Notes: generated by a model from the sequence alone, not told the origin. A stretch of DNA of 64,000 bases from Sphingomonas lutea (GCF_014396785.1 NZ_CP060718.1:1694501-1758500); one strand, 5' to 3'. Shown: positions 31,796-41,780, counted from the stretch's first letter. Translations and numbers: made by a program.

Positions 31796-32916
31796 ATGAC
31801 GCAGGTTCTGGCCGTTTCGCAGCCCTTCGTGGGCCTCATCAAGGCACGTGCCGTGCAGGTGCGCGGCCGGGCGGCGAAGCTTTGGCAATCGCACCCCCGT
31901 GAAACGGTCGGCTTCGGCCTGCTTTGCGTCGCCGCGATCACGCTGGCCATCGCCAGCGTGTCGCAGCCCGAAGCGGCGCATGCGCAGACGCCGCCCGCGC
32001 CCCCGCCGCTCCTCATTCGCGAAATCCCGAAAACGCAGGCGGTCGCGGTCAATCAGCATATCCCGCTAAGCTCCGGTCCCAATCCGGCGGCGGCGCCGTT
32101 TAAATTCCAGGGCAGTGCAGAAGCGCGCGCCCGCGCCGCCGAATGCCTCGCCAGCGCGGTGTATTACGAAGCCGGTCAGGAAAGCAGCGATGGCCAGCGC
32201 GCGGTCGCGCAGGTGGTGCTGAACCGCGTGCGCCACGGCGCCTTCCCCGCCACCGTCTGCGGCGTCGTCTATCAGGGATCGACGCGCGCGACTGGCTGTC
32301 AGTTCACCTTCACCTGCGACGGATCGCTCTACCGGGGCGCCGATGTCGCCGGCTGGCGCCGCGCCTATAAGGTGGCCGAAGCCGCGCTTGCCGGCGCGGT
32401 CTATGCGCCGGTCGGCTGGGCGACGCATTATCACGCCAACTATGTCGTGCCCTACTGGGCGCCGACGCTGGCGAAGAATGCCGTGGTCGGCGCGCATATT
32501 TTCTATCGCTGGGCCGGCAATTGGGGACGCCCCCAGCTTTCGCCCAGACGTATGCGCGCAATGAGCCGAGCGTCTCCGCCCTGCGCAGCGCTGCCCTCGC
32601 GGCCGAGGCGGCAACCGCGCTGCAGCCCGCGCAGCGCGAGGTGGCCGAGGCGATCGAGGATATTCCTGGCGCGCAGGCGATGACCCCGCTCGCGCCGTCG
32701 ATGCGCGGCGACAAGCGCGTTGCCGTGCGCTTCAACATGGCGGCTCGCGAAGCCTCGGCCAAGGTCGAGCCCAAGGCCTATGTCGAAAAGTTCGAGGCCT
32801 CCGACAACCTTCGCTGGACGCTTTCGGGCGGTGCACCCGCTGCCGATCAGCCGGGTCTCGGTCGCAAGGCCGAAGCGGCCGCGCCGGCCGACAACCCCGC
32901 CAGCGCTCAGGACTAA
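31796..32916 (+). CDS. SleB-like cell wall hydrolase, apparent frameshift
   Basis: After an N-terminal membrane or signal segment (about residues 39-60) and a Pro-rich linker, the first frame carries a SleB/hydrolase_2 domain with 'CLASAVYYEAGQE' (catalytic Glu), 'QVVLNRVRHGAFP' and 'WATHYHANYVVPYW'. At the C-run 32530-32534 the frame is lost. Restoring one C joins it to a second frame ('PPAFAQTYARNEPSVSALRSAALA') that continues to the stop at 32916 and yields 373 residues. Unrepaired, the first frame ends at 32683 in Arg-rich nonsense. The stop overlaps the J-domain gene. Confidence 0.87.
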
Positions 32917-33671
32917 TCCGGCACGGCCTCCGCGCGCACCGGCGGCGCGGGCTCGGCGGGCGGCGCCAGCGCAAGCTCGGTGCGCAAGCGGAGCTGGTCG
33001 AGCCGCCCATCGATCGCCAGATAATCGCTGGACAGCAAAGCCCCCGCGCGCATCAGCCGGCTGGTGACGGCGAGCTCGCCGAAGGGGCCGCGGTCGCGCA
33101 GCGGATCGCGATCCTGGACGAAGGTCGCCACATAATCGAATGCCGCACAGCGATCGAACTGCTCGAGCGAGGGCTCGTTGCGCAGGCGCAGATGGCAATC
33201 CCGGCTTGCCGCCGTCAGTGCGATTTCATCTTCCCCGCGCGCCATGCTCGCTGCTCGTGCGATTTCCTCGTCAACCGCTGGAAAGACGATCGGCTGGTCC
33301 ATCGGCTCCCCGGTGCGGGCGACCGCCTCGGACTTGCCGACGGGCAGTACGGGGGCAATGTCGGCCGAACTCATCAAGGCGGTCGCCGCGACGAGGGCGA
33401 GAGAGCCTGCCGCGGCCGCGATCGCGAGGCCGGTCCACAAGCCGCGGCGCGAACCGAAAACCTGATCGTCTTCAAGCTCCAAATGCGCCTTGTGGGCGCC
33501 CGCGCGAAGTTCGCGATAGGCGCGGTTGATCTGCGCCGCGCGCGCCGAATCCCCGCCTTCGCGGTCGGGATGATGCTGCTTGATCAGCTGTTTGTAGGCG
33601 CGCTCGACGGTCTCGCGGTCGGCGCCCGGCTCGAGCCCGAGGATTGCATGAGCAGACGGTTCGGCACGCAT
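32913..33671 (-). CDS. Membrane-anchored J-domain protein
   Basis: The N-terminal 55 residues form a DnaJ domain with the DnaK-stimulating HPD motif at 34-36 and flanking helices. One membrane helix follows (about 78-100, 'LWTGLAIAAAAGSLALVAATALM', described by its ends), then a C-terminal domain of about 150 residues containing a pair of cysteines and no known fold that I recognise. It probably recruits DnaK to the membrane. Two tail bases overlap the convergent SleB gene. Confidence 0.85.
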   Translation of the reverse strand: MRAEPSAHAILGLEPGADRETVERAYKQLIKQHHPDREGGDSARAAQINRAYRELRAGAHKAHLELEDDQVFGSRRGLWTGLAIAAAAGSLALVAATALMSSADIAPVLPVGKSEAVARTGEPMDQPIVFPAVDEEIARAASMARGEDEIALTAASRDCHLRLRNEPSLEQFDRCAAFDYVATFVQDRDPLRDRGPFGELAVTSRLMRAGALLSSDYLAIDGRLDQLRLRTELALAPPAEPAPPVRAEAVPD

Positions 33672-33711
33672 CGCGCGCCGGTCTAGTCCACCTTCGAAGA
33701 TTAAGGAAAGT

Positions 33712-33787
<76 letters not shown>

Positions 33788-33807
33788 GTTCTTGGGGTGG
33801 CGGCGAA

Positions 33808-35097
33808 CTAGGTGGCGGGCTTTTCGGTGTCAACCATGGCGGGCTCCATTTCGCGCCGTTCGTCCGCTTCTTCTTCATCCGGGTCGCCGACATGGGTCAG
33901 TGTCCCGTCTTCGAAAAGGAAGCCGGCGATGTCGGGCGTACCGGCGGCCGAGAAGACCGTTTTGAGGATGATCAGCAGCGGAACCGCAAGCAGCGCGCCG
34001 GTCGTCCCCCATACCCATGCCCAGAAGGACAAGGAGACAAGGATCGCGAGCGGGCTGATGGTCAGCCGGTGACCGACGATAAGCGGGGTAAGAACGTTCG
34101 CTTCGACCATGTGCAGGCCAATGAACACCGCCGGCGGCAGCAGCGCCGTCCAGATGTCGGGGAAGGTCATCAAGCCGCCGACGAACAGCAACAGCGAAGC
34201 GACGATGGGGCCGAGATACGGGATGTAGTTCAGCACCGCGACGATGCCGCCCCACATCACCGGCGAATCCATGCCGATCTGCCACAGGATCAGCGACGTC
34301 AGCGCGCCTAGCCCGACATTGATGACAGTGATCGTGCCAAGGTAGGTCGAAGTCGCGTCGACCACCTGCTGGATTACGCGCGCGGTAGTCAGCGCGCCTT
34401 CGAAGCTGCCGCGGCTGACGATCGTCTGCTTGCGCATCGCGGTCCAGCCCGCGAGGAAGAAATAGATCACCAGCAGCGCGAAAAACAGCTGGATGAGCAG
34501 GTGCGGCGCCGACGAAGTCAGCAGGCCGAGCATCGAATTGGGCGTCTCGATGCGCACCGCATTGGCGCCGCTGTCGCCGATCGGCATCTGGTTGAGGATC
34601 CGGTCGATGAACCGTTCGGCATTCTTGTAGAGGTCGAACACGGGTTCGAGCGCGGTCCGAACCTGGTCCATCTTCTGCGGCACCTGCGCCACCCAATCGG
34701 TCGCCGGGATGACGATCGATCCAATGGCAAAGATCGTCAGCACGAGGAAGATGACGACGCACAGCGCCGCCGCAAGCCGTGAATTCACCCCGCGCCGTTC
34801 AAACCATTCGAGCAAAGGCACCAGCGCGATGGCGATCACCAGCGCGGCAGTCACCGGCATGAAGAACTCCGCCCCGGCGCGCAGCGCAAAGGGCATGGCG
34901 ATGAGCAGGCCGACGCCCCCGATCAAGGTCAGCGAGGCGAGAAGGCGGTCGCGCTTCACCGTCATCGATTCGGCAAGGATGTGCGCCTCGTCGTCGGTAT
35001 GCTGGTCGTGCGGCTTGCGCGTTCGGGCGTCCATGTGGTGACGATATCGGGCGGAAAGGGCGCCGTCACGGAGTAAATCCGTGACGTCGATCGCCAT
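33808..35097 (-). CDS. AI-2E (PerM) family membrane transporter
   Basis: This protein of up to 429 residues has about eight membrane helices and the family segment 'YIPYLGPIVASLLLFVGGL' near the middle of the C-terminal half. The family includes autoinducer-2 exporters and sodium/proton antiporters, and substrates cannot be read from sequence. The start is uncertain: ATG 35097 or ATG 35034, neither with a clear ribosome binding site. The C-terminal 35 residues are acidic. It lies between two tRNA genes. Confidence 0.88.
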   Translation of the reverse strand: MAIDVTDLLRDGALSARYRHHMDARTRKPHDQHTDDEAHILAESMTVKRDRLLASLTLIGGVGLLIAMPFALRAGAEFFMPVTAALVIAIALVPLLEWFERRGVNSRLAAALCVVIFLVLTIFAIGSIVIPATDWVAQVPQKMDQVRTALEPVFDLYKNAERFIDRILNQMPIGDSGANAVRIETPNSMLGLLTSSAPHLLIQLFFALLVIYFFLAGWTAMRKQTIVSRGSFEGALTTARVIQQVVDATSTYLGTITVINVGLGALTSLILWQIGMDSPVMWGGIVAVLNYIPYLGPIVASLLLFVGGLMTFPDIWTALLPPAVFIGLHMVEANVLTPLIVGHRLTISPLAILVSLSFWAWVWGTTGALLAVPLLIILKTVFSAAGTPDIAGFLFEDGTLTHVGDPDEEEADERREMEPAMVDTEKPAT

Positions 35098-35187
35098 GCC
35101 TGCGGCAATCGTCGGCCGCCGCTTAGCCGGCTCTTCGCGCTGCTCGACGATTGCTGCGCAATCATCTCGCTACGCTCGGCGTCTGGG

Positions 35188-35271
35188 TGGTGCCCCTGGT
35201 CCGACTCGAACGGACACGTCTCTCGACAAACGATTTTGAGTCGTTCGCGTCTACCATTCCGCCACAGGGGC
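35188..35271 (-). tRNA. tRNA-Leu (CAA)
   Basis: On the minus strand the sequence starts GCCCCTG and ends CAGGGGC-A-CCA, forming a 7-bp acceptor stem. The anticodon loop is CTCAAAA, giving anticodon CAA for the TTG codon. A long variable arm (class II) follows, as expected for leucine, and the T arm contains GTTCGAGTC. CCA is encoded. Confidence 0.92.
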
Positions 35272-35314
35272 ACGCGGGCGCCCTAGCTAGCGAGCGCGCC
35301 GCGCCGGGGCAATA

Positions 35315-35947
35315 TCAGGGAATGCCGATCAGCTTGTGGGTTTGCAGGCTGAGCCGCCATTGCGGATGATCGAGGCAGTAGCGCACCGCCGCAGCGGTAT
35401 TCTCGGCCACCGCGGGTCCGTCCATCGGCTGAAGCCAGAACTGGTCGAACGCGAGGCCGGCGACCGCTTCGGGCAGCAGGCCGGGCTGCGGATAAACCAG
35501 CTTCAGCTCGTTGCCCGAGCGCTGAACGAGCGGCGCCCCGGCCTTGGGACTGACGCAAATCCAGTCGATCCCCGCATCGGCGGAGAGCGTCCCGTTGGTT
35601 TCGATCGCGATCTCGAACCCATGCGCGTGCAGCGCCGAGACCAGCTCCGGATCGACCTGCAGCATCGGCTCGCCCCCGGTCAGCACGGTGAACCGCCCCC
35701 CGTGCCCTTCCCCCCACTGGCGGGCGATCTCCGCCGCAAGCGACTCTGCCGACGCGAACTTGCCGCCATTCTCCCCATCGGTGCCGACAAAGTCGGTGTC
35801 GCAGAAATTGCACACGGCCGCCGCCCGATCCTGCTCCCGCCCCGACCACAAATTGCACCCTGCGAACCGGCAGAAGACTGCGGGGCGCCCAGCGTGGGCA
35901 CCCTCGCCCTGCAGCGTCTTGAAGATTTCCTTGACCGCGTAAGCCAC
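35315..35947 (-). CDS. queE: 7-carboxy-7-deazaguanine synthase
   Basis: QueE is a radical SAM enzyme of queuosine synthesis that rearranges carboxytetrahydropterin. The cluster cysteines are C31, C46 and C49, a C-x14-C-x2-C arrangement seen in this family rather than the canonical CxxxCxxC. 'TLTGGEP'-type and 'ETNGTLS' motifs follow as 'VLTGGEPML' and 'IETNGTLSAD'. The start is GTG 35947. No other queuosine gene is in the window. Confidence 0.93.
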   Translation of the reverse strand: MAYAVKEIFKTLQGEGAHAGRPAVFCRFAGCNLWSGREQDRAAAVCNFCDTDFVGTDGENGGKFASAESLAAEIARQWGEGHGGRFTVLTGGEPMLQVDPELVSALHAHGFEIAIETNGTLSADAGIDWICVSPKAGAPLVQRSGNELKLVYPQPGLLPEAVAGLAFDQFWLQPMDGPAVAENTAAAVRYCLDHPQWRLSLQTHKLIGIP

Positions 35948-35980
35948 GCGGCGGCGCTTAGTCGCAGCGCTGCCCCGGCG

Positions 35981-36475
35981 CTAGCTTAGGGGGTCTGACT
36001 GCCCCTCCGCCGATCCATACGGGTCTGGCCCATACCGGTTGGCGCCTTCCGTTCCTCTCCTGAGCGAGAAGATGAGCAGGATTACCGCGATGATGAAGAA
36101 TGCGATGAGTGCGACGAAGAACATTGAGCTTAGATCGGCATTTTCGCCCAGCCCCGACAATTCTGCTTGGACGATTTCAAAGGCGATGACTGCAACCGGG
36201 ATGAGCATTGCCACGAGCCACCAACTGCTGCGGTCGATGTCGTGCAAGCGGCGAGACATCACCGCGATCCCCGGAATGAAGAGCGCGAGCGTGACGATCC
36301 AGCCGAACAGGCCCTGTTCGAAACCTAGCGCCCAATCCAGGCCATCGAGCAGCAGACCCAGCGCAAAGGTCGCGCCGGAAAACCACCAATATTCAGCGCG
36401 TGGCGCACGTCCCGAAAATTGGGCGTAGCGCTTGAGCGGAAGAAGCGCCCATTCGACCGGCGATCGTTCTTGCAT
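35981..36475 (-). CDS. DUF805 family membrane protein
   Basis: A 164-residue protein with four likely membrane helices and the DUF805 hallmarks: N-terminal 'YAQFSGRAPRAEYWWF', and 'SRRLHDIDRSSWW' in the middle. Members are widespread small inner-membrane proteins of unknown function. Codon usage here is less GC-biased than in the neighbours. It sits between yifB and queE on the same strand. Confidence 0.87.
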   Translation of the reverse strand: MQERSPVEWALLPLKRYAQFSGRAPRAEYWWFSGATFALGLLLDGLDWALGFEQGLFGWIVTLALFIPGIAVMSRRLHDIDRSSWWLVAMLIPVAVIAFEIVQAELSGLGENADLSSMFFVALIAFFIIAVILLIFSLRRGTEGANRYGPDPYGSAEGQSDPLS

Positions 36476-36536
36476 TCTTCATCCCCCCAATCATTGTTTT
36501 TGCGTAGCAAGCCCTTTGCTAAGCGATGGTTACGGC

Positions 36537-38045
36537 TCAGTTGTGCGGTGCCTGTCGGCGGTAACTGAGGGCCTCGGCAACATGGATGCGCCCCACCTGC
36601 TCGGCCCCCGCTAGGTCGGCGATGGTGCGCGCGACGCGCATCACGCGATGGTAGCCGCGCGCGGAAAGCCGCATTGCCGCGGCCGCGTCGGCGAGCAGCT
36701 TGCGGCCCGGGTCGTCGGGCGTCGCCACTGCATCGAGCAGCTCGCCATCGGCTTCGGCATTCGTGCGCGGGCCGTGGCCGTTGTAGCGCCGCGCCTGAAC
36801 CTCGCGGGCGGCGGCCACCCTTTGCGCGACGTCGATGCTGCCCTCTGCCGGTGGCGGGAGGGTGAGGTCGGCGGCGGACACGCCATTCACCTCGACGTGG
36901 AGGTCGATGCGGTCGAGCAGCGGGCCAGACACGCGCGCCTGATAATCGGCGGCACAGCGCGGCGCGCGGCTGCACGCCAGCGCCGGATCGCCAAGGTGCC
37001 CGCAGCGGCACGGGTTCATCGCCGCCACCAGCTGGACCCGCGCCGGGAAGGTCACATGCGTGTTGGCGCGCGCGACGCTGACATTGCCGGTTTCCAGCGG
37101 CTGGCGAAGCGAATCGAGCACTGGCCGCTGGAATTCGGGCAGCTCGTCGAGGAATAGCACGCCGAGGTGCGCAAGGCTGATCTCGCCCGGACGCACGCGC
37201 AGTCCGCCGCCGACCAATGCGGGCATCGAGGCGCTGTGGTGCGGCGAGCGGAACGGCCGGCGGCGACGGATCTTGCCCCCGCCAAGGTCGCCCGCGACCG
37301 AAGCGACCATCGACACTTCGAGGGCCTCCGCCGGTTGCAGCGGCGGCAGGATTCCGGGCAGGCAGGCGGCAAGCAGCGACTTGCCCGCGCCGGGCGGGCC
37401 GCTCATCAGCAGATTATGCCCGCCCGCGGCGGCAATCTCGAGCGCGCGCTTGGCGACTTCCTGCCCCTTGACCTGGGCGAGGTCGGGGCCGCGTTCGAGC
37501 GGCTCGGCCTCGACCTCGGCGGGCGCGGGCAGCAAGGCGGTGCCCTTGAGATGCGCGAGGAGCGCGAGCAGGTCGGGTGCGGCAACGACGTCAAGCTCCC
37601 CCGCCCAAGACGCTTCGCTGCCTTGCGACGCGGGGCAGATCAGCCCCTTGTCCGCGCCCGAGGCGTGGATCGCCGCAAGCAGCACGCCCGGAGAGGCGGC
37701 GATGCGACCGTCGAGGCACAATTCCCCCACCGCGACATAATGCGACAGCGTTTCGGCATCGGTTGCGCCGATCGCCGCCAGCAGGCCAAGCGCGATCGGA
37801 AGGTCGTAATGCGACCCCTCCTTTGGCAAGTCGGCTGGTGACAAATTGATCGTGATCACCTTGGGCGGGAGCGCAAGGCCGATCGCGGCGAGCGCGGCGC
37901 GCACCCGCTCGCGGCTTTCGCGCACGGCATTGTCGGGTAGGCCAACGACGGTGAAGCGCGGCACGCCCGAGGTCAGCTGGACCTGGACTTCGACGGCGCG
38001 GGCTTCGAGGCCGAGATATGCCACAGTGGCGACGGTCGCAGCCAT
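36537..38045 (-). CDS. YifB family Mg chelatase-like AAA ATPase
   Basis: The 502-residue protein has an N-terminal Lon-S5-like domain ('FTVVGLPDNAVRESRERVRAAL', ends given), then an AAA+ Mg-chelatase domain with Walker A 'GPPGAGKS' and Walker B 'LFLDELPEF', and a C-terminal region containing a four-cysteine segment 'CRCGHLGDPALACSRAPRC'. It is a ComM/YifB relative. ComM acts as a branch-migration helicase in natural transformation, but the role here is unproven. I start at ATG 38045 ('MAATVATVAYLG'). Confidence 0.93.
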   Translation of the reverse strand: MAATVATVAYLGLEARAVEVQVQLTSGVPRFTVVGLPDNAVRESRERVRAALAAIGLALPPKVITINLSPADLPKEGSHYDLPIALGLLAAIGATDAETLSHYVAVGELCLDGRIAASPGVLLAAIHASGADKGLICPASQGSEASWAGELDVVAAPDLLALLAHLKGTALLPAPAEVEAEPLERGPDLAQVKGQEVAKRALEIAAAGGHNLLMSGPPGAGKSLLAACLPGILPPLQPAEALEVSMVASVAGDLGGGKIRRRRPFRSPHHSASMPALVGGGLRVRPGEISLAHLGVLFLDELPEFQRPVLDSLRQPLETGNVSVARANTHVTFPARVQLVAAMNPCRCGHLGDPALACSRAPRCAADYQARVSGPLLDRIDLHVEVNGVSAADLTLPPPAEGSIDVAQRVAAAREVQARRYNGHGPRTNAEADGELLDAVATPDDPGRKLLADAAAAMRLSARGYHRVMRVARTIADLAGAEQVGRIHVAEALSYRRQAPHN

Positions 38046-38177
38046 CAGGCCCCGTCCCCCAAACGCACAACGATGTTCAGACGTCCCCCTAGCTCGGCGC
38101 GGCCACGCTAGCGTGCCGTAGCGGCATTGGGCAAGGTGCTTGCGCGAACCGGTTTCGCGAACCACATGGGCGGCAAG

Positions 38178-38528
38178 ATGATAACGCGGGAACAATGGCG
38201 GGCGTTTATCGACCATCCGATCGTCGAATGGACGATCTTCGCCATCGGCGTGATCCTGCTTTTGCTGACCCCCGTTGTCGGTGCGCTGCCTGGACCGGGC
38301 GGAGTCGTGATCGGCGGGCTTGGCTTGGCGATGGTGCTGAAGACAAGCATGTGGGCAAAGCGCCACTACGTCCGGTTCAAGCGCTGGCAGCCGCGGGTAA
38401 TGGGACGCCGGATGAATCCCGGCACTTGGACGGACTGGGCGCTGCGCCGGCAAAGTGCCAAACGCCGCGAGGAAATGCGCAAGCAGAAGGAGCTCGAAAG
38501 TGGCCAGGTCGAGAGCAAGGTCGATTGA
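38178..38528 (+). CDS. Hypothetical membrane protein
   Basis: A 116-residue protein starting at ATG 38178, or at 38166 if four more residues are included. Two membrane segments (about residues 17-32 and 38-53) flank a Gly/Pro-rich loop ('PVVGALPGPGGVVIGG'), followed by a basic, Arg/Lys-rich cytosolic tail with coiled-coil character. The Gly-Pro loop resembles uncharacterised PGPGW-like small membrane proteins; no function is assigned. It lies just upstream of rpmH. Confidence 0.72.
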   Translation: MITREQWRAFIDHPIVEWTIFAIGVILLLLTPVVGALPGPGGVVIGGLGLAMVLKTSMWAKRHYVRFKRWQPRVMGRRMNPGTWTDWALRRQSAKRREEMRKQKELESGQVESKVD

Positions 38529-38610
38529 CTTGGCGACATCTCTCCACTATCGGCGCGCACGACAGCGGCTGCCTTTGTAGGCGGCCCTTTTTCTTTCCGT
38601 TTTTTGAGGC

Positions 38611-39078
38611 ATGAGCGATGAAGCGCACCTTTCAACCGAGCAATCTGGTCCGCGCGCGCCGGCACGGCTTCCGGTCGCGCATGGCGACCGTGGGCGGCCG
38701 CAAGGTGCTGAACGCGCGCCGGGCACGCGGCCGCAAGAAGCTCAGCGCCTAGTCACGATTCGTAAGCGCGCGGACTTTCTTGCTGCCAACGGCGGCAAGC
38801 GCGCGGCTACGCCCGGCTTCGTCCTCCTGATCCGCGATCGCAGGGATTCCGACCCCTCGAAACGTGTGGGCTTTACCGTCACAAAGAAGATCGGCGGCGC
38901 CGTCGTGCGCAACCGAATGAAGCGCCGCTTTCGCGCGCTCGCGCAGGAGATCGTCCCGACTGCCGGGCTTGCCGGGGCCGACCATGTGATGATCGGCCGC
39001 GCCGGCGGTGTCGAACGCGACTTTGCGCTGCTTCGTGCAGAGCTTGAAGTCGCACTGCAGAAGCTTCGAAAGTCGTGA
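38611..39078 (+). CDS. rnpA: Ribonuclease P protein component (frame enclosing rpmH)
   Basis: RnpA is the protein subunit of RNase P, which matures tRNA 5' ends. The conserved protein begins near 38752 ('[14 protein letters not shown]') and includes '[23 protein letters not shown]'-type helix residues (FTVTKK, RNRMKRR). No ATG, GTG or TTG is available there. The nearest in-frame canonical start is ATG 38611, giving 155 residues with a 47-residue extension that reads through rpmH in another frame. Alternatives are the rare start ATT 38758 (107 residues) or an undetected base error. The purine-rich GAGG at 38606-38609 is well spaced for rpmH but too close to 38611. Confidence 0.75.
   Translation: MSDEAHLSTEQSGPRAPARLPVAHGDRGRPQGAERAPGTRPQEAQRLVTIRKRADFLAANGGKRAATPGFVLLIRDRRDSDPSKRVGFTVTKKIGGAVVRNRMKRRFRALAQEIVPTAGLAGADHVMIGRAGGVERDFALLRAELEVALQKLRKS
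38618..38752 (+). CDS. rpmH: 50S ribosomal protein L34
   Basis: This 44-residue basic protein matches L34 along its whole length ('[18 protein letters not shown]' at the start, '[12 protein letters not shown]' at the end). GAGG at 38606-38609 is 8 bases upstream of the ATG. It lies entirely inside the longer rnpA frame. Confidence 0.96.
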   Translation: MKRTFQPSNLVRARRHGFRSRMATVGGRKVLNARRARGRKKLSA

Positions 39079-39287
39079 TTGCGCAGCTCCTGATCTGGAT
39101 CGCCCGTGCGTGGCAGAAAGGCCCCTCGCGGGTGCTGCCGCCCAGCTGCCGCTACCAGCCCAGCTGTTCGGCCTATGCGATTACCGCAATCCAGCGCTAT
39201 GGGGCTGCGCGGGGGGGCTGGATGGCCCTGAAACGCATCGGCCGCTGTCATCCCTGGGGCGGCCAGGGTCCCGACCCGGTACCGTAG
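39075..39287 (+). CDS. yidD: Membrane protein insertion efficiency factor YidD
   Basis: YidD is a small amphipathic protein thought to assist YidC. The 70-residue product contains the family core 'CRYQPSCSAYAITAIQRYGA' and 'RIGRCHPWGGQGPDPVP'. It starts at GTG 39075, overlapping the rnpA stop (GTGA). Confidence 0.93.
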   Translation: MIAQLLIWIARAWQKGPSRVLPPSCRYQPSCSAYAITAIQRYGAARGGWMALKRIGRCHPWGGQGPDPVP

Positions 39288-39312
39288 ACTTTTCCGTAAG
39301 GATCGACGCGAC

Positions 39313-41040
39313 GTGAGCGACAGCAAAAATATGATCCTGGCGGTGGTGCTGAGCGCCCTCGTACTGCTCGGCTGGAGCTGGCTGGCCGATTCCTATTTCC
39401 CGACCGCCGCGCCGCAGAGCACGACGGTCGAGAACGGCAAGGTGCAGCCCGCGCCGCAGGCGCAGACGCAAGCGCCCGGCTCGCCCGTCGCGACATCGCC
39501 GACGGTCATGCGCAGCCGCAACGCCGTGCTCGCCTCGACCCCGCGCATCCGCATCCAGACGCCGTCGCTGCAGGGCTCGATCAACCTCCAGGGCGCGCAG
39601 GTCGACGACCTGACGATGGTCCGGCACCGTGCCACCATCGACCGTTCTTCGCAGCCCGTGCGCCTGTTCTCCCCGCTTGGTGCGCCGGGCGCCTATATCG
39701 CGACCTTCGGTTGGACCGGCCAGGGCGTGCAGGTGCCGGGCCCGGACACGGTATGGACCGCCGACCGCCAGCTGTTGTCGCCCGGCCAGCCCGTGACCCT
39801 GACGACGCAGATGCCCGACGGCATGCGCTACGCTATGCGCATTTCGGTCGACGACGGCTATGTCTTCACCGTCGAACAGCAAGCCAGCAACGGATCGGGC
39901 AAGCCGGCGATCGTTCGCCCGATCGGGCTCGTCAGCCGCGCTGCCAAGTCGAACGATCCCGACAGTTGGACGGTGCACGTCGGGCCGATGAGCGTTTTTG
40001 GCGGCACCGCCGACTATGACGTCGATTGGGACACGGTTGATGAGGCGGGTCCGGGCGGCACGACCTTTAACGACGTGCGCGGTTGGCTCGGCTTCACCGA
40101 CACTTATTGGCTCGCCGCGCTGGCACCGGCCGGCGACGCGCCGATGGATGCCGCCTTCCGCCGCAGCCCCAGCGGCGGCTACCAGGCCGATTACGCGCTT
40201 CCAGCGACGATCGTGCCTGCGGGCGATTCGATCACCAATCGGACGCGGCTGTTCGCCGGCGCCAAGGAAAAGGCCGCGCTCGACCGCGCCGACGATGCCG
40301 GCATCACCAAGCTTTCGAAGTCGATCGACTGGGGCTGGTTCGAATTCTTCATGCGCCCGATCTTCGACCTGCTGACCTTCCTTTTCCGCTCGGTCGGCAA
40401 TTTCGGCGTGGCGATCATCATCCTGACCTTCATCGTGCGGCTGGTCATGTTCCCGATCGCGCAAAAGCAGTTCCAGTCGATGGCGGCGATGCGCAAGCTC
40501 CAGCCCAAGCTCAAGGCGGTCCAGGACAAGTGGAAGGATGACAAGGCGCGCCAGCAGCAGGAAATCCTGAAGCTGTACCAGGCGGAAAAGGTCAATCCGG
40601 CCGCGGGCTGCCTGCCGATCCTGATCCAGATTCCGATCTTCTATGCGCTGTACAAGGTGCTGCTGGTGTCGGTTGAAATGCGCCACCAGCCCTTTGCGCT
40701 GTGGATCCGCGACCTGTCGGCACCCGACCCGCTGACTCCGGTCAACCTGTTCGGCCTGCTCGACTTCACCCCGCCCGCGATCCTCGCCATCGGCGTGCTG
40801 CCGATCCTGGTCGGCGCGAGCCAGTGGCTGTCGATCAAGCTCAGCCCGCAATCGCCCGACCCGACGCAGCGCCAGATCTTCGCGATCATGCCCTGGGTGC
40901 TGATCTTCGCCATGGCGCCCTTCGCCGCGGGGCTTCAGCTCTACTGGCTGACCAACAATATCCTGTCGATCGCGCAACAATGGTGGCTGTACCGGCGCTT
41001 CGGCCTCAGCTTCAGCGACACCCACCCGGTCGAGGAATGA
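39313..41040 (+). CDS. yidC: Membrane protein insertase YidC
   Basis: YidC inserts and folds inner-membrane proteins. The 575-residue protein has an N-terminal helix, a large periplasmic beta-domain (about residues 50-330) and the C-terminal five-helix 60KD_IMP core from about residue 340, including '[18 protein letters not shown]' and the terminal '[16 protein letters not shown]'. The start is GTG 39313. It overlaps yihA by ATGA. Confidence 0.96.
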   Translation: MSDSKNMILAVVLSALVLLGWSWLADSYFPTAAPQSTTVENGKVQPAPQAQTQAPGSPVATSPTVMRSRNAVLASTPRIRIQTPSLQGSINLQGAQVDDLTMVRHRATIDRSSQPVRLFSPLGAPGAYIATFGWTGQGVQVPGPDTVWTADRQLLSPGQPVTLTTQMPDGMRYAMRISVDDGYVFTVEQQASNGSGKPAIVRPIGLVSRAAKSNDPDSWTVHVGPMSVFGGTADYDVDWDTVDEAGPGGTTFNDVRGWLGFTDTYWLAALAPAGDAPMDAAFRRSPSGGYQADYALPATIVPAGDSITNRTRLFAGAKEKAALDRADDAGITKLSKSIDWGWFEFFMRPIFDLLTFLFRSVGNFGVAIIILTFIVRLVMFPIAQKQFQSMAAMRKLQPKLKAVQDKWKDDKARQQQEILKLYQAEKVNPAAGCLPILIQIPIFYALYKVLLVSVEMRHQPFALWIRDLSAPDPLTPVNLFGLLDFTPPAILAIGVLPILVGASQWLSIKLSPQSPDPTQRQIFAIMPWVLIFAMAPFAAGLQLYWLTNNILSIAQQWWLYRRFGLSFSDTHPVEE

Positions 41041-41681
41041 GCGACGCGGCCGATCATGAAGTGGCCGAGCAGGCGCGCAAGCTGTTCGCCGGGCCGATCG
41101 CGTTCCTGAAGTCGGCGCCCGAACTGAGGTTCCTGCCTGACCCCATCGTGCCCGAAATCGCGTTCGCGGGCCGGTCGAACGTGGGCAAAAGCTCGCTGCT
41201 CAACGCGCTGACCAACCGCAACAAGCTGGCGCGGACCTCGAACACGCCGGGGCGGACGCAGGAACTCAATTTCTTTGACGTCGGCGAACCGATCGAGCTG
41301 CGGCTGGTCGACATGCCCGGCTATGGCTTTGCCGAAGCGCCCAAGGATCTGGTCAAGCGCTGGCGCTTCCTGATCAACGATTATCTGCGCGGGCGGCAGG
41401 TGCTCAAGCGCGCCCTGGTGCTGGTCGATTCGCGCCACGGCCTCAAGGACGTCGACCGCGAGGTGATGAAAATGCTCGACGCCGCCGCGGTCGGCTATCA
41501 TCTCGTCCTGACCAAGGGGGACAAGGTCAAACCCTCGGCGCTGGGCGCGCTTTACGAAACGACCGCGCTCGAAGCGGCCAAGCATCCCGCCGCGCATCCC
41601 CTGATTTTCCGCACGTCGAGCGAAACCGGCGAGGGCATTGCCGAGTTGCGAACCGCAATCCTGGAGGCGTCCCGCACCTGA
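41037..41681 (+). CDS. yihA: Ribosome biogenesis GTP-binding protein YihA/YsxC
   Basis: EngB-type GTPase needed for late 50S assembly. The 214-residue protein has G1 'GRSNVGKSS', G2 'TPGRTQ', G3 'DMPGYG' and G4 'TKGDK' in order. ATG 41037 overlaps the yidC stop (ATGA). Confidence 0.95.
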   Translation: MSDAADHEVAEQARKLFAGPIAFLKSAPELRFLPDPIVPEIAFAGRSNVGKSSLLNALTNRNKLARTSNTPGRTQELNFFDVGEPIELRLVDMPGYGFAEAPKDLVKRWRFLINDYLRGRQVLKRALVLVDSRHGLKDVDREVMKMLDAAAVGYHLVLTKGDKVKPSALGALYETTALEAAKHPAAHPLIFRTSSETGEGIAELRTAILEASRT

Positions 41682-41687
41682 CGGGCC

Positions 41688-41770
41688 GTCATTCCGGACT
41701 TGATCCGGGATCCACCCTCTTCTTGGTGGGCACGACGACAGATGGACTCCGGATCAAGCCCGGGGCGACG
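41688..41770. repeat. Imperfect inverted repeat, family C (one copy)
   Basis: The arms are CATTCCGGACTTGATCCGGG and CTCCGGATCAAGCCCGGGGCG, which pair imperfectly, with CCACCC...GGTGGGC in between. It fills the gap between yihA and the GST gene. No other copy is in this window, but the form resembles dispersed repeats of this order. Confidence 0.65.
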
Positions 41771-41780
41771 AAAGGAAGTC

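Noticed and set aside
36476..36536. Hairpin TAGCAA-gccct-TTGCTA between yifB and the DUF805 gene
   Set aside because: No T-run follows on the minus strand, so I do not call it a terminator.
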